NCBI RefSeq assembly: GCF_036226525.1
Contig: NZ_CP108487.1
Location: forward strand, 930,001-994,000
Direction of reading: 5' to 3'
Length of the DNA stretch: 64,000 bases
Source of the DNA: Kribbella sp. NBC_01245
GTDB taxonomy: Bacteria > Actinomycetota > Actinomycetes > Propionibacteriales > Kribbellaceae
In this document: piece after piece, positions 19,139 through 27,439 of the stretch
Layout: each line of letters begins with the position of its first letter
How positions within the stretch are numbered: the first letter of the stretch is position 1
Notes under the pieces: generated by a model
The model's input: only the letters and a program-made list of their open reading frames with translations
Databases searched by the model: none
What the model was told of the DNA's origin: nothing
Position numbers and translations under genes: made by a program

Positions 19139-19921
19139 ATGGCACTGTTCGAGATCCGCGGGCTCACCAAGGACTTCGGTGGAGTCCGGGCTGTCGACGG
19201 ACTCGATCTAGACATCGACGAGGGCGAGATCGTCAGCGTCATCGGTCCGAACGGTGCCGGCAAGACCACCCTGTTCAACCTCGTCACCGGGATGGTCACT
19301 GCCGACCAGGGCGCTGTGACCTTCCAGGGCCGCGCCATCGCCGGCCTTCGACCGAGCCAGATCCTGCAGCTGGGGATAGCGCGGACGTTCCAGAACGTCC
19401 GCCTGTTCCCGGAGATGACCGTGCGGGAGAACGTCATGGTCGCCCGTCATTGCCGGACGCGATCGGGAATGCTCAAGGCGGTCCTGAGGCCGCCGTCATT
19501 CCGGCGGGAGGAGAAGGAGACGCGAGAGCGAGCGGAGCGAGCACTCGAGTTCTTCGGCAGCAGGCTGGTCGGCTGGCGGTTCGACACCCCGGCGCGCTCG
19601 CTGTCGTACGCCAATCGCCGGCGGCTGGAGATCGCCCGGGCCCTGGCCTCGGATCCGAAGCTGCTCCTGCTGGACGAGCCGACCGCGGGCATGAACCCGC
19701 GGGAGACAGAGGAACTCATCGAGCTGATCCGGCGGATGCGGGACGATCTCGGCGTCACGATCGCCCTGATCGAGCACGACATGCGGCTGGTGAAAGGGGT
19801 GTCGGAGCGGGTCGTCGTACTCGACTACGGGCAGCTGATCGCCCAGGGCCGGTACGACGAGGTGGCGAGCAACGACCGAGTGATCGAGGCTTACCTCGGC
19901 CGGAAGGCGACGACGGCATGA
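19139..19921 (+). CDS. livG: ABC transporter ATP-binding protein (LivG family)
   Basis: This 260-residue ATPase has the Walker A GPNGAGKTT, a Q-loop region ARTFQNVRLFPEMTVREN, Walker B LLLLDEPTAGMNP and the switch His in LIEHDMRLV. The signature is LSYANRRRLEIARAL, the form seen in LivG-type ATPases in place of LSGGQ. It powers the importer with the LivF partner encoded next, whose start overlaps this stop by four bases. Confidence 0.88.
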   Translation: MALFEIRGLTKDFGGVRAVDGLDLDIDEGEIVSVIGPNGAGKTTLFNLVTGMVTADQGAVTFQGRAIAGLRPSQILQLGIARTFQNVRLFPEMTVRENVMVARHCRTRSGMLKAVLRPPSFRREEKETRERAERALEFFGSRLVGWRFDTPARSLSYANRRRLEIARALASDPKLLLLDEPTAGMNPRETEELIELIRRMRDDLGVTIALIEHDMRLVKGVSERVVVLDYGQLIAQGRYDEVASNDRVIEAYLGRKATTA

Positions 19922-20643
19922 TTGGTACCGAGACGATCCTGGAGCTGCGCAACGTCAGCACCCATTACGGGGCGATCCAGATGCTGCGCAATGTCGACGT
20001 CGAGATTCGCCGCGGCGAGGTGGTTTGTCTGCTGGGCGGCAACGCCAGCGGTAAGACGACGATGTTGAAGACGATCCTCGGTTATGTCGCCCCGACCCAA
20101 GGCGATGTCGTGCTCGACGGCCACCGCATCACCGGACTGCCGACGCAGCGAGTGGTCGACCTCGGGGTGTCGATGGTTCCGGAGAACCGTCGGCTGTTCA
20201 AACGCATGACGGTCCGCGAGAACCTGGAACTCGGCTGCTATCTCAGACATGACTCCGGGGAGATCGCGAAGGACTTCGAGCGGGTCTTCACCCTGTTTCC
20301 CAAGGTGAAACAACGGCTGAGCCAACGGGCCGGGACGCTGTCCGGCGGCGAGCAACAGATGGTGGCGATGGCCCGGGCACTGATGGCACGTCCGAAGCTG
20401 CTCCTGATGGACGAGCCGTCGATGGGACTGGCTCCCGTGCTGGTCGAGCAGAACTTCGAGATCATTCGCGAGGTCAACCAGCAAGGGACCACAGTCTTCG
20501 TAGTCGAACAGAACGCCAGAATGGCCCTCTCGATCGCCGACCGCGGCTACGTGCTGCAAACGGGCAAGATCGTCCTCGCAGACACGGCCAAGAGGCTGGT
20601 AAGCAACCCACGAATGCAGGAGGCCTACCTCGGCAAGCTGTAA
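19918..20643 (+). CDS. livF: ABC transporter ATP-binding protein (LivF family)
   Basis: The 241-residue ATPase starts at 19918, where ATGA overlaps the LivG stop. Motifs are Walker A GGNASGKTT (Ala and Ser replace the usual Gly-Ala spacing seen in LivG), signature LSGGEQQMVAMARAL, Walker B LLLMDEPSMGLAP and switch His replaced in the usual LivF way by VVEQNARMAL. It is the last gene of the seven-gene AcnX/Liv cluster. The 77 bases after its stop contain no strong hairpin. Confidence 0.88.
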   Translation: MIGTETILELRNVSTHYGAIQMLRNVDVEIRRGEVVCLLGGNASGKTTMLKTILGYVAPTQGDVVLDGHRITGLPTQRVVDLGVSMVPENRRLFKRMTVRENLELGCYLRHDSGEIAKDFERVFTLFPKVKQRLSQRAGTLSGGEQQMVAMARALMARPKLLLMDEPSMGLAPVLVEQNFEIIREVNQQGTTVFVVEQNARMALSIADRGYVLQTGKIVLADTAKRLVSNPRMQEAYLGKL

Positions 20644-20720
20644 GCCCGAGTCTTCATGACACTAGCATCACCTCGGTATGGGTCGCGCACCGCACGGCGA
20701 ACACGGAGTTGCCCTGCGGG

Positions 20721-21101
20721 CTATGGGATGGGCACGCCTTCGGGGGTGTAGGTGGCGAGTTCCACGTGGTAGCCGTCGGGGTCTACGAGGGTGATGGCTT
20801 GGGCCGGTGCGGTGGCCGCGGTGCGTGGATGGACCGAGCCGTGTACGGCGTGCAACTCGTCGGCTCGGTCGTACAGCTCGTGGATCGATGCGTCCGCGAT
20901 CAGGCAGATGCTCACCGAACCAGTCGGCGCTGGTGTCCCTTGGCGCAGTCGGATGGCCTGTCCGCCGACGAGGAGGGAGACCTCGCCCTCGTAGTCGTGC
21001 GTTGTCCGTGAGCCGGTCAGCTCGGACCACCACCGGGCGCTCGCGTCGACGTCGGAGACAGTGAGGACGACATGGTCCAGGTATGTGGTGCGGATCTTCA
21101 T
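20721..21101 (-). CDS. VOC-family (glyoxalase/bleomycin-resistance-like) protein
   Basis: The 126-residue protein starts at 21101 after AAAGGAG; the frame is open further upstream but nothing there resembles the family. It has the VOC pattern: DHVVLTVSDVDASARWWSELTG at the N-terminus and ITLVDPDGYHVELATY at the C-terminus, where the final Glu is a usual metal ligand. VOC proteins are small metal-dependent isomerases, dioxygenases or drug-binding proteins; the exact role is not clear. It is divergent from a small cupin gene, 91 bases away. Confidence 0.8.
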   Translation of the reverse strand: MKIRTTYLDHVVLTVSDVDASARWWSELTGSRTTHDYEGEVSLLVGGQAIRLRQGTPAPTGSVSICLIADASIHELYDRADELHAVHGSVHPRTAATAPAQAITLVDPDGYHVELATYTPEGVPIP

Positions 21102-21192
21102 GGCGACTCCTTTCACCAATTCCGACTGTGCTCCGCGGGACCGCCGAACGTCCATACCCTGAACCATCCCGGCGTCGTGCGATGATCGACTG

Positions 21193-21522
21193 ATGGATGT
21201 TGCGTCGATCAACGAGATGGCGGCTGACCTGCTTGCCAACGCGGCGTCTGCTGAGAGCGGGCGCAGTTCGGTGACGGTCTACAGCAGGACCGGTGCAAGG
21301 CTCCGGCAGACGCTGACGGCGCTCGCCGCGGGGCGGGTGATGGGTGAGCACAAGAGTCCTGGGGACGCGTCGGTGCTCTGCCTGCAGGGTCGCATCCTGG
21401 TCCATGCCGGTGACGCCGAGGTCGAGCTGGGCCCGGGTGACCTGGTCGCGGTGCCGCCGCAGCGTCACGAAGTCGAAGCGCTGGAACCGTCTGTCCTGCT
21501 GCTCACAGTCGCATTGCACTGA
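21193..21522 (+). CDS. Small cupin-domain protein
   Basis: The 109-residue protein is mostly a single cupin barrel (about residues 38-105), with GRVMGEHKSPGDASVLCLQGRI as motif 1 region and ELGPGDLVAVPPQRHEVEALE as motif 2 (His in motif 2 kept). Motif 1 keeps His at EHKSP. Such proteins bind metals or small molecules. No substrate can be inferred. It ends at a strong convergent terminator. Confidence 0.7.
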   Translation: MDVASINEMAADLLANAASAESGRSSVTVYSRTGARLRQTLTALAAGRVMGEHKSPGDASVLCLQGRILVHAGDAEVELGPGDLVAVPPQRHEVEALEPSVLLLTVALH

Positions 21523-21531
21523 CCATTGGCC

Positions 21532-21570
21532 GAGCTGGCTTTCCTGGACCAGATCCAGGAAAGCCGGCTC
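21532..21570. terminator. 17-bp bidirectional terminator hairpin
   Basis: Arms 21532-21548 and 21554-21570 pair over 17 positions (one G-T wobble) around a 5-base loop. The right flank is ATTGG rather than a U-run. It lies between the convergent cupin and SGNH hydrolase genes and can serve both. Confidence 0.7.
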
Positions 21571-21601
21571 GCATTGGATCCGCGAGACTGCCGGTCCCCG
21601 T

Positions 21602-22321
21602 CTACATCGTTGCCAGTAGTGGCCGGATCGACTTCATGAGGATCTCAGCCCAGAACGCTGTTCCGGTTCCGGCCTTTGGGTGGACGCCGTCGGACAGGTA
21701 GTGGGTGATGTACGACGGACCCCGGTACTGCAGCCACATGCTCCAGGGGATGACTCTTGCCGACCCCAGCTTGTCGTGGATCTGCACGTTGACCCAGCCG
21801 GAGTTGCGCTGGTCCGCGACCTGGACATCTGCGGATAGCGACCAGCGGGATGCGTGCGTGTCGACCCAAAGCACCTTCGTGGTCGACGGGACTCCGGCCA
21901 GCAGCCGGGTGATCTGCGCGGACATGACCGACGGGTCGAAGATGTCATTCGTGCCGGTGGCCATGACAAGAATCTTCGGCTTCGTGGTCAAGGACAGAAC
22001 CCAGTCGACGGCCGGGGCTGTCGGACGGCCGGACCAGTAGTTGATCGCGACCGTATGGCCTTCCGCAGCGATCGCGGCGGTGATGTCTGATCGGCCTAGG
22101 GTGGTGATGGAATCGCCGACGACGAATACGTCTGCGACAGGATCGCCGTCGGCTTCAGTCACATCGCCGATAGTCCCGTGTGCGCTCTTGGTCCAGTCAC
22201 CGATCTGGCCGCTACCGAAGTCGATTTCCGTGTCGCGGGCTCCGGCCGGACCGATCAGGCCGGCCGCTATCGCAACTGCGAGGACGCTGGTCAGGGCCAG
22301 CCGGATGGTGCGTTTGGTCAT
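21602..22321 (-). CDS. Secreted SGNH/GDSL-type hydrolase
   Basis: The 239-residue protein starts at 22321 (GAAAGG upstream) with a Sec signal peptide ending near GPAGARD. SGNH blocks are VVGDSITTLG (Ser nucleophile), a Gly-Asn region MATGTNDIFD, and DGVHPKAGTG with the catalytic Asp-His. It is probably an exported esterase or lipase-like enzyme acting on an O-acyl group. It stands alone with no enzyme partner, so the substrate cannot be read from context. Confidence 0.78.
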   Translation of the reverse strand: MTKRTIRLALTSVLAVAIAAGLIGPAGARDTEIDFGSGQIGDWTKSAHGTIGDVTEADGDPVADVFVVGDSITTLGRSDITAAIAAEGHTVAINYWSGRPTAPAVDWVLSLTTKPKILVMATGTNDIFDPSVMSAQITRLLAGVPSTTKVLWVDTHASRWSLSADVQVADQRNSGWVNVQIHDKLGSARVIPWSMWLQYRGPSYITHYLSDGVHPKAGTGTAFWAEILMKSIRPLLATM

Positions 22322-22446
22322 GGTCGCCTTTCGTTGAGCCAGGTCGCAATGAGCGTAGTGCGGCTCAGTGCCGGGGGGGATGGCGCCGGCGAATGTTGCA
22401 CTTTGTTGCAACTGCCTCTGCCGTCGGTGATTTGGCGGGTCGGGAA

Positions 22447-24366
22447 GTGACAGGGAAACGACAGCGGCGTCTGGCATTGTCCGTGCTCGGCTGGGATTGG
22501 GCACTGGCTCTGACGTGGAGGTGGGCTGTGGGGCTACAGGGGTGGGCGCGCGGAATGTCCTGGGTGGTGGCGCTGCTCGTGGTGGTGATGGGGGCGGCCG
22601 GGCCGGTGGTCGCGGCCGCGCCACTGGCAGGTCGGGAGGCCGTCGCTGCGGTGTCAGTGGCGGAGGCGCCTGACACCGCGTCGGCGCTGGTGGCGGCGAG
22701 GCGGCAGGGGACACCGGTGCTGGTGGCGGACCTGACGACCGAGACGCGGCTGGTGCGGGCCAAGCCCGACGGGGCGATGGTCGCGGAGCTGACGACCGTA
22801 CCCACCCGGGTGAACCGTGGCGGCGCATGGACGAACGTCGACACCACGTTGGCGAAGCGCCCGGATGGAATGGTGGCTCCGCGGACGGCGGTGACGGAGC
22901 TGGCGTTTTCCGGTGGTGGATAGGGGCCGCTGGTGCGTTACCAGGTTGGGGATTCACGACTGGTGCTGTCGTGGCCGTCGCCCCTGCCGAAGCCGGTGCT
23001 CTCGGGCGCTACGGTCACCTATCCCGAGGTGTATCCGGGCGTGGACCTCGTCATGAAGGCGGACAACGCGGGGTACACGCAGCACGTCGTGGTGAAGACC
23101 AAGCAGGCGGCGGCCCATCCCGGCGTACGGCGGATCCGGCTGGCCATGACCGCCCAGGGCGTGCAGGTCAAGGTCGGCGCGGATGGCTCGATCGAAGGCG
23201 CGGACGCGGCGGGCAAGCCGGTGTTCCGCTCGCCGCCGTCCCTGATGTGGGACTCGGCGCAAGTCCGCAAGGAAGCCGTGGCCGCAGTAGCGGTCGAGGC
23301 GGAGGCGCTGGCGTTGCGGCCCGACGCGAAGCTGCTCGACGCTCAGCGCGCAGAACCATCGGCTCTACTGGGTGCAAGGCCAGTACGGCCCAAACGTTGC
23401 CTTTGGCAACCAGCCGGGCCACGTCGCCGTCAACACGCAGGCGATCAAGGGCGCCCGAGCGGGGTGCGCCGAGCCGGGCGATCACCACGTCGGCTTCGAT
23501 ACTGCCGGCCACATCACGTTCGGCGGCTACTCGAGCTACTTCATCGCGGCGGCCGACGAGAACAACCAGGCGGCGTGGCGCAAGTACGACCAGAACCGCA
23601 CGGTTCTCTACATCGAGGACAACACCAAGCCGAACAAGCCGACGGAGCTGTCGGTCACGCCGTGGCGCGCGCCGTGCAAGCACTGCGGCGGCAAGACGTA
23701 CCTGGGCGATGACCTGATCACGATCCGGGCGCGGGTAACCGACCCCGACGGTGACCAGATGCGTCCGTATTGGACCGTCAACGGCGGCGCCTACTACGGC
23801 GGCGTCGTCGGCTCGTGGGCGTTGGCGACGAGCAAACTGGACGTGCGCGGCAAACCGGACCACACGCCGTACACGTGGTCCGTGGCCGCGGTCGACGCGC
23901 ATGCGGGGCCGACGGCTGCCGGCCCGTCGTTCGTCATCGATCGGCAAGCGTCTCGCAAGGCGGCCACCGTGGGCAGCGATCTGTATCCGGCGGACAACCG
24001 GTGGCACGGGGGAGTGGGAGCTCCTGGCCGGTTCACGTTCACGCCGAACTACGAGGACGGCGAAGTCCGCGACGTCGACCATTTCCGTTACGGCTGGGAT
24101 GACGGTGCGCCGTACAAGGTGGACGCCACCGTGCTCGGTGGTTCGGCGTCCGTGCTACTGACGCCGCCGGGTGACGGTCCGCGCGACCTCTACGTGTACG
24201 CCGTCGACCGCGCAGGCCGGCTCGGCCCGGTCACGAGGCATCACTTCTACGTGCGCGCGGGCAACGGCCCGTTGGCACAATGGTCCTTCGAGGGCAACGC
24301 GAGGGACAGCGCGTTCCTCGGCGACCGCCACGGCACCCTTGAAGGCGGTACGTCGTACACGCCCGG
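22447..24366 (+). pseudogene. Truncated LamG-like jellyroll domain protein (pseudogene)
   Basis: The reading resembles large secreted actinobacterial LamG proteins. It starts with a signal peptide and the VNRGGAWTNVDTTLAKRPDG segment, then meets an in-frame TAG at 22921-22923. The same frame resumes at once with GPLVRYQVGDSRLVLSWP and runs to about 23340. A frameshift, probably with loss of the middle of the gene, then leads to a second frame (HRLYWVQGQYGPNVAFGN to the end) that carries GGYSSYFIAA and RDLYVYAVDRAGRLGP. The first strand of a LamG domain (QWSFEGNARDSAFLGDRHG) is cut near 24366, where antisense AfsR-like sequence begins. The start codon is approximate. It is unlikely to make a functional product. 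Confidence 0.7.
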
Positions 24367-25273
24367 CTTCCGACGCGACCAGACTGAAGAGCTGATTGCG
24401 GCTGGTGATGAGCGCCAGACAGCCGGCCGATCCCGGCAGTAATGGGCGAACCTGGTGGACATCGCGGACGTTGTCCAGGATCACCAGCAGTCGTTTCCCG
24501 GCCAGGACGGTCCGGTAAAGGCCTGCTCGCGACTCAGCATCGACAGGGATTCGCTTCGCCGGTACGCCGAGCGCGTCGACCCGGTGACGGCCATCGGAAG
24601 CTGCCGCGGAGCCAGGCGACCGGGCGCGGACGAGGGACGTCGGCTACCAGTGCCGGCCGTGGTTCGTCTGAGCAACTGCGCGTGGACGTCTTGAAGCTCG
24701 GGACCAGGGTCGGCGCCGAGCTCATCGGCAAGGTCAGCGCGCAGCGCATCGTACCGACGAAGAGCCTCGGCGGACCGGCCCACCTGGTCGAGGGCCAGGA
24801 GCAGCCGGGCCAGCAGAGGTTCTCGCATCGGATACTGGGTGGCGAGCTCGGTGAGCCGCGGTAGCTGGCTCGCGGCCTCATGGCGGTTGAACGCGAGATC
24901 CGCGCGACGCTCGACCGCCGCCAGGAACCGCTCGACCAGGTTGGGCCGCTCGAACCGGTCGATCGATCGTCAACCGGTATCCAGCAGGCCGGGTTTCGAT
25001 CAACTCCGCGCCAACCCTCGTACGAAGTCTGGAAATCAATGTGTGCAGGCTGTTGCGTGAGTCTTGCGGTCGGTTGGTGTCCTCCCACGCGGCCGCAACC
25101 AGCCGCTCGACTGGCACTGTTTGCCCTGCGGACAAAGCCAAGACCACCAGCAAGATCCGTGATCGACGGCTCGTCAGCAACAGCGGGCGACCACCCCTGT
25201 CCAGCTGCAATGGCCCGAGACAACTCACCACCAACCCACCCACTCGCACAGTCTGCCAGTCCACCCGGGCCAC
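24366..25273 (-). pseudogene. Truncated AfsR/SARP-family regulator remnant (pseudogene)
   Basis: Read leftwards, 25273 to about 24970 gives an OmpR-like DNA-binding domain (VSCLGPLQLDRGG, TSRRSRILLVVLALSAGQTV, SRLRTRVGAELIETRPAGYRL). After a frameshift, 24960-24640 gives a bacterial transcriptional activation domain (REPLLARLLLALDQVGRSAEAL, ADELGADPGPELQDVH). The P-loop of the NB-ARC ATPase is missing, and only its later part (LDNVRDVHQVRPLLPGS, LITSRNQL) remains before the sequence stops near 24366. At least two frameshifts or deletions are needed to explain this, so it cannot encode a working regulator. Confidence 0.72.
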
Positions 25274-25306
25274 CCGGCGACGGAGCGGCAGCCCTCCAGC
25301 GGATCC

Positions 25307-25990
25307 TTATGGTTGGCGCGTTGGTGGGTGGCGGTGGCGGGCGCCGCGGGAGCTGAGGAATCTGATGGGGCGGATCAGGGCGCGGTAGAAGGGGCGTACT
25401 GCCCGTCCGGGGACGAGGCCGTGGCGCTCCTCTTCCCAGACCCGGCCCCGGGGATGGCTCCTGAGTAGAGGGCCTTCGGTGGTTGGCGGGGCCGTGGTCA
25501 AGAGCTCGATGCGGGAGAGGTGCTTGACGTTGATGTAGCCGTACTGGCTGGGGCTGACCAGGCGGGCCGGCGCTCCGTGGTCGCTGTCGACCGGTTGGCC
25601 GTTGAGATTCTGGGCGATGAGTACGTCGTCGGCAAGGATGTCCTCGATCGTCACCGCGGCTGCCCACCCGTCGAGTCCGCGGCACTTGAGGTGCGTGATC
25701 GATGTTCCAGGCGGAATCGCCGGTTCGATCAGAGCGCGGTAGAACGTCTCGAACGAGACGCCTTCCCACGTGAGGCCGGTCGCCGTCCAGCCGGCCACGC
25801 AGTGGAAGTCGGCCGTGATCTCCTTTCGCGGCAGGGACCAGAGCGAGGCGAGTGGAAGGGCGAACTCTTCGGTCACCGCTCCGCGTACCTCGATCACCGG
25901 GTCGGCCGGAATGGCCGGGGCGGGTCGGGACAGGTGCGTGCCGAAACGGGGAAACCCCTCGACCCGGCGCTGCCCTGGAGGAAGTCCCAT
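25307..25990 (-). CDS. Molybdopterin-dependent oxidoreductase (sulfite oxidase-like fold)
   Basis: The 227-residue protein has the oxidoreductase molybdopterin-binding domain from about residue 25 to 170. The Cys in DFHCVAGWTATGLTWEGV would ligate molybdenum, and SDHGAPARLVSPSQYGY is the later cofactor-contacting segment. It is short for a sulfite oxidase because there is no dimerisation domain, matching the cytoplasmic YedY/SoxC-like single-domain relatives. No Tat signal is seen. It probably reduces or oxidises an S- or N-oxide type substrate. The C-terminal tail is rich in Arg and His and may be unstructured. Confidence 0.8.
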   Translation of the reverse strand: MGLPPGQRRVEGFPRFGTHLSRPAPAIPADPVIEVRGAVTEEFALPLASLWSLPRKEITADFHCVAGWTATGLTWEGVSFETFYRALIEPAIPPGTSITHLKCRGLDGWAAAVTIEDILADDVLIAQNLNGQPVDSDHGAPARLVSPSQYGYINVKHLSRIELLTTAPPTTEGPLLRSHPRGRVWEEERHGLVPGRAVRPFYRALIRPIRFLSSRGARHRHPPTRQP

Positions 25991-26165
25991 TGATCAAACC
26001 CCTTTCGCACTTCGTACCAGCATCGTCGTAGACCGCCGTGCCCGCAGCGATCCGGATCACCATCTCCCCAGCCGACCAGCACGAGATCACCCATGAGAGT
26101 GAGTCCGCTCCTTCGCAGGAGTGGCGTGACTTCGATGCGGCGGTGCGGTAGTCGCCAGATGGCAA

Positions 26166-26183
26166 CCACCGCACCCGCGGTGG
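26166..26183 (-). terminator. Short hairpin after infA
   Basis: CCACCGC (26166-26172) and GCGGTGG (26177-26183) pair perfectly around a 4-base loop. It begins nine bases after the infA stop. Confidence 0.4.
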
Positions 26184-26191
26184 GGGTGGGG

Positions 26192-26416
26192 TCAGGTTCG
26201 GTAGCGGAAGGTGATTCGGCCTCGGGTCAGGTCGTAGGGGCTCAGCTCCACCAGGACGCGATCTTCGGGGAGGATCTTGATGTAGTTCTTCCGGATCTTG
26301 CCGCTGATGTGGGCGAGGACCTGGTGGCCGTTGGTGAGTTCGACCCGGAAGTTGGCGTTGCGAAGGCACTCGATGACGGTGCCTTCGACTTCGATGCCGC
26401 CTGAATTTCTGGGCAT
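26192..26416 (-). CDS. infA: Translation initiation factor IF-1 (additional copy)
   Basis: The 74-residue protein is a full IF-1: [40 protein letters not shown] and [20 protein letters not shown] make up the single OB fold. IF-1 sits in the ribosomal A site and helps IF-2 and IF-3 during initiation. In actinobacteria the essential infA normally lies beside rpmJ, rpsM and rpsK; here none of these is present, and the gene lies two bases after an acetyltransferase. It is therefore probably a second copy, perhaps used under special conditions. Confidence 0.9.
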   Translation of the reverse strand: MPRNSGGIEVEGTVIECLRNANFRVELTNGHQVLAHISGKIRKNYIKILPEDRVLVELSPYDLTRGRITFRYRT

Positions 26417-26418
26417 CG

Positions 26419-27219
26419 TCAGGCCTTTTCCTGCTGGTGGACCAGCTCCAGATTGCTGCCGGTCCGGCGGGCGCCGAAGCTCTCCAACAATGCCAGCGCG
26501 GCCTCGTTGGTTTCGTTGACCTCGGCCGAGGCCGTTTCGATCCCGGCGCGGTGCAGGTCAGCCAGTACGTGGCTCAGCAGAGCCCGGCCGATCCCGTGAC
26601 GTCGCTCGCCGGCCCGGACCGCGATCAGCCCGATCCGCGGCTGACGGGTCATCGTCGCCAGCCGGACCAGCCCGACGTACTGATCGTCCTGCTTAGCGAC
26701 CGTGTACTTCGACGGGTCGATCGGCGTCGTCCCGCCTTGCCAGGGCAGCACTTCCGCCGGCATCGTCTGCCAGCCGACCGTGGCCTGGACCTCGGTACGA
26801 ATCGCGTGGTCCAGCTCGCGAAGCGGCCCCTCGGCCACCTCGCCGGCCGTCGCGATGACCACCCCAGTTGGCAGCGGCGCCGAGGTGATCCGCGGATCAG
26901 TGGGTACGACGAATTCCCGCTCGCGACGCCAACTCGTGAACCCGGCGCGTTCCCAGCTGGCCGCCAGGTCACGGTCGGTCTCGTCGACCACCGTGTACAG
27001 CGGTGTCGACTGGTCGGCCAGCATCGCGTCGGCAAGCCGGTCGAAGACGGCGCCGCGCCACGTGTCGATGCTGAGGAAAGTCCGGCCGTCGAGTCGGCGC
27101 GAAGCATGACCGCGGCCGACGACCAGGTCGTTCTCCACCGCGTGCCACTGATTCTCCGCGACCCGGGAGACCGTCACGGTGTGGGCACCAAGCCCTGGAC
27201 TGAAAGGCAAAGAGTTCAT
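26419..27219 (-). CDS. GNAT-family N-acetyltransferase
   Basis: The 266-residue protein starts at 27219 after AAAGGAAA. The C-terminal GNAT domain shows [22 protein letters not shown] (acetyl-CoA loop R-x-x-G-I-G) and [24 protein letters not shown]. The N-terminal half is a second, degenerate GNAT-like lobe. GNAT enzymes move an acetyl group to an amine of a small molecule or protein. The stop lies two bases before the IF-1 start, so the two form an operon. A link with translation, such as acetylation of a ribosomal protein, is only a guess. Confidence 0.8.
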   Translation of the reverse strand: MNSLPFSPGLGAHTVTVSRVAENQWHAVENDLVVGRGHASRRLDGRTFLSIDTWRGAVFDRLADAMLADQSTPLYTVVDETDRDLAASWERAGFTSWRREREFVVPTDPRITSAPLPTGVVIATAGEVAEGPLRELDHAIRTEVQATVGWQTMPAEVLPWQGGTTPIDPSKYTVAKQDDQYVGLVRLATMTRQPRIGLIAVRAGERRHGIGRALLSHVLADLHRAGIETASAEVNETNEAALALLESFGARRTGSNLELVHQQEKA

Positions 27220-27439
27220 AGGTGTTTCCTTTCGGGAGTGCCGAACTTCTCGAGGCGCTCCCGGCGACACCTACGTCAATCGCCCGCCCGTGACCACGAG
27301 AGGGGGAGCACCCACTGCGCTACAGCGTTCATGGGGTCTCACCTCCAGGCGTGATGTCACGGACCACGGCACGGTATCAACCCGACCACCGCGCCGGCCA
27401 ACCGTTTTACGGCCGGCCGGAACGGTCGGGTAGGTCGTT

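Noticed and set aside
19600..19650. LSYANRR in place of LSGGQ in LivG as a defect
   Set aside because: This form of the signature is normal in LivG-type ATPases, so it is not evidence of loss of function.
25894..26169. Short minus-strand frame of 91 codons between the molybdopterin gene and infA
   Set aside because: It overlaps the start of the molybdopterin gene, has no recognised motif and no ribosome site.
24534..26369. A 611-codon minus-strand frame spanning several genes
   Set aside because: It crosses the molybdopterin enzyme and the IF-1 gene in a wrong frame. Only a short piece overlaps real AfsR-like homology, and that is covered by the pseudogene entry.
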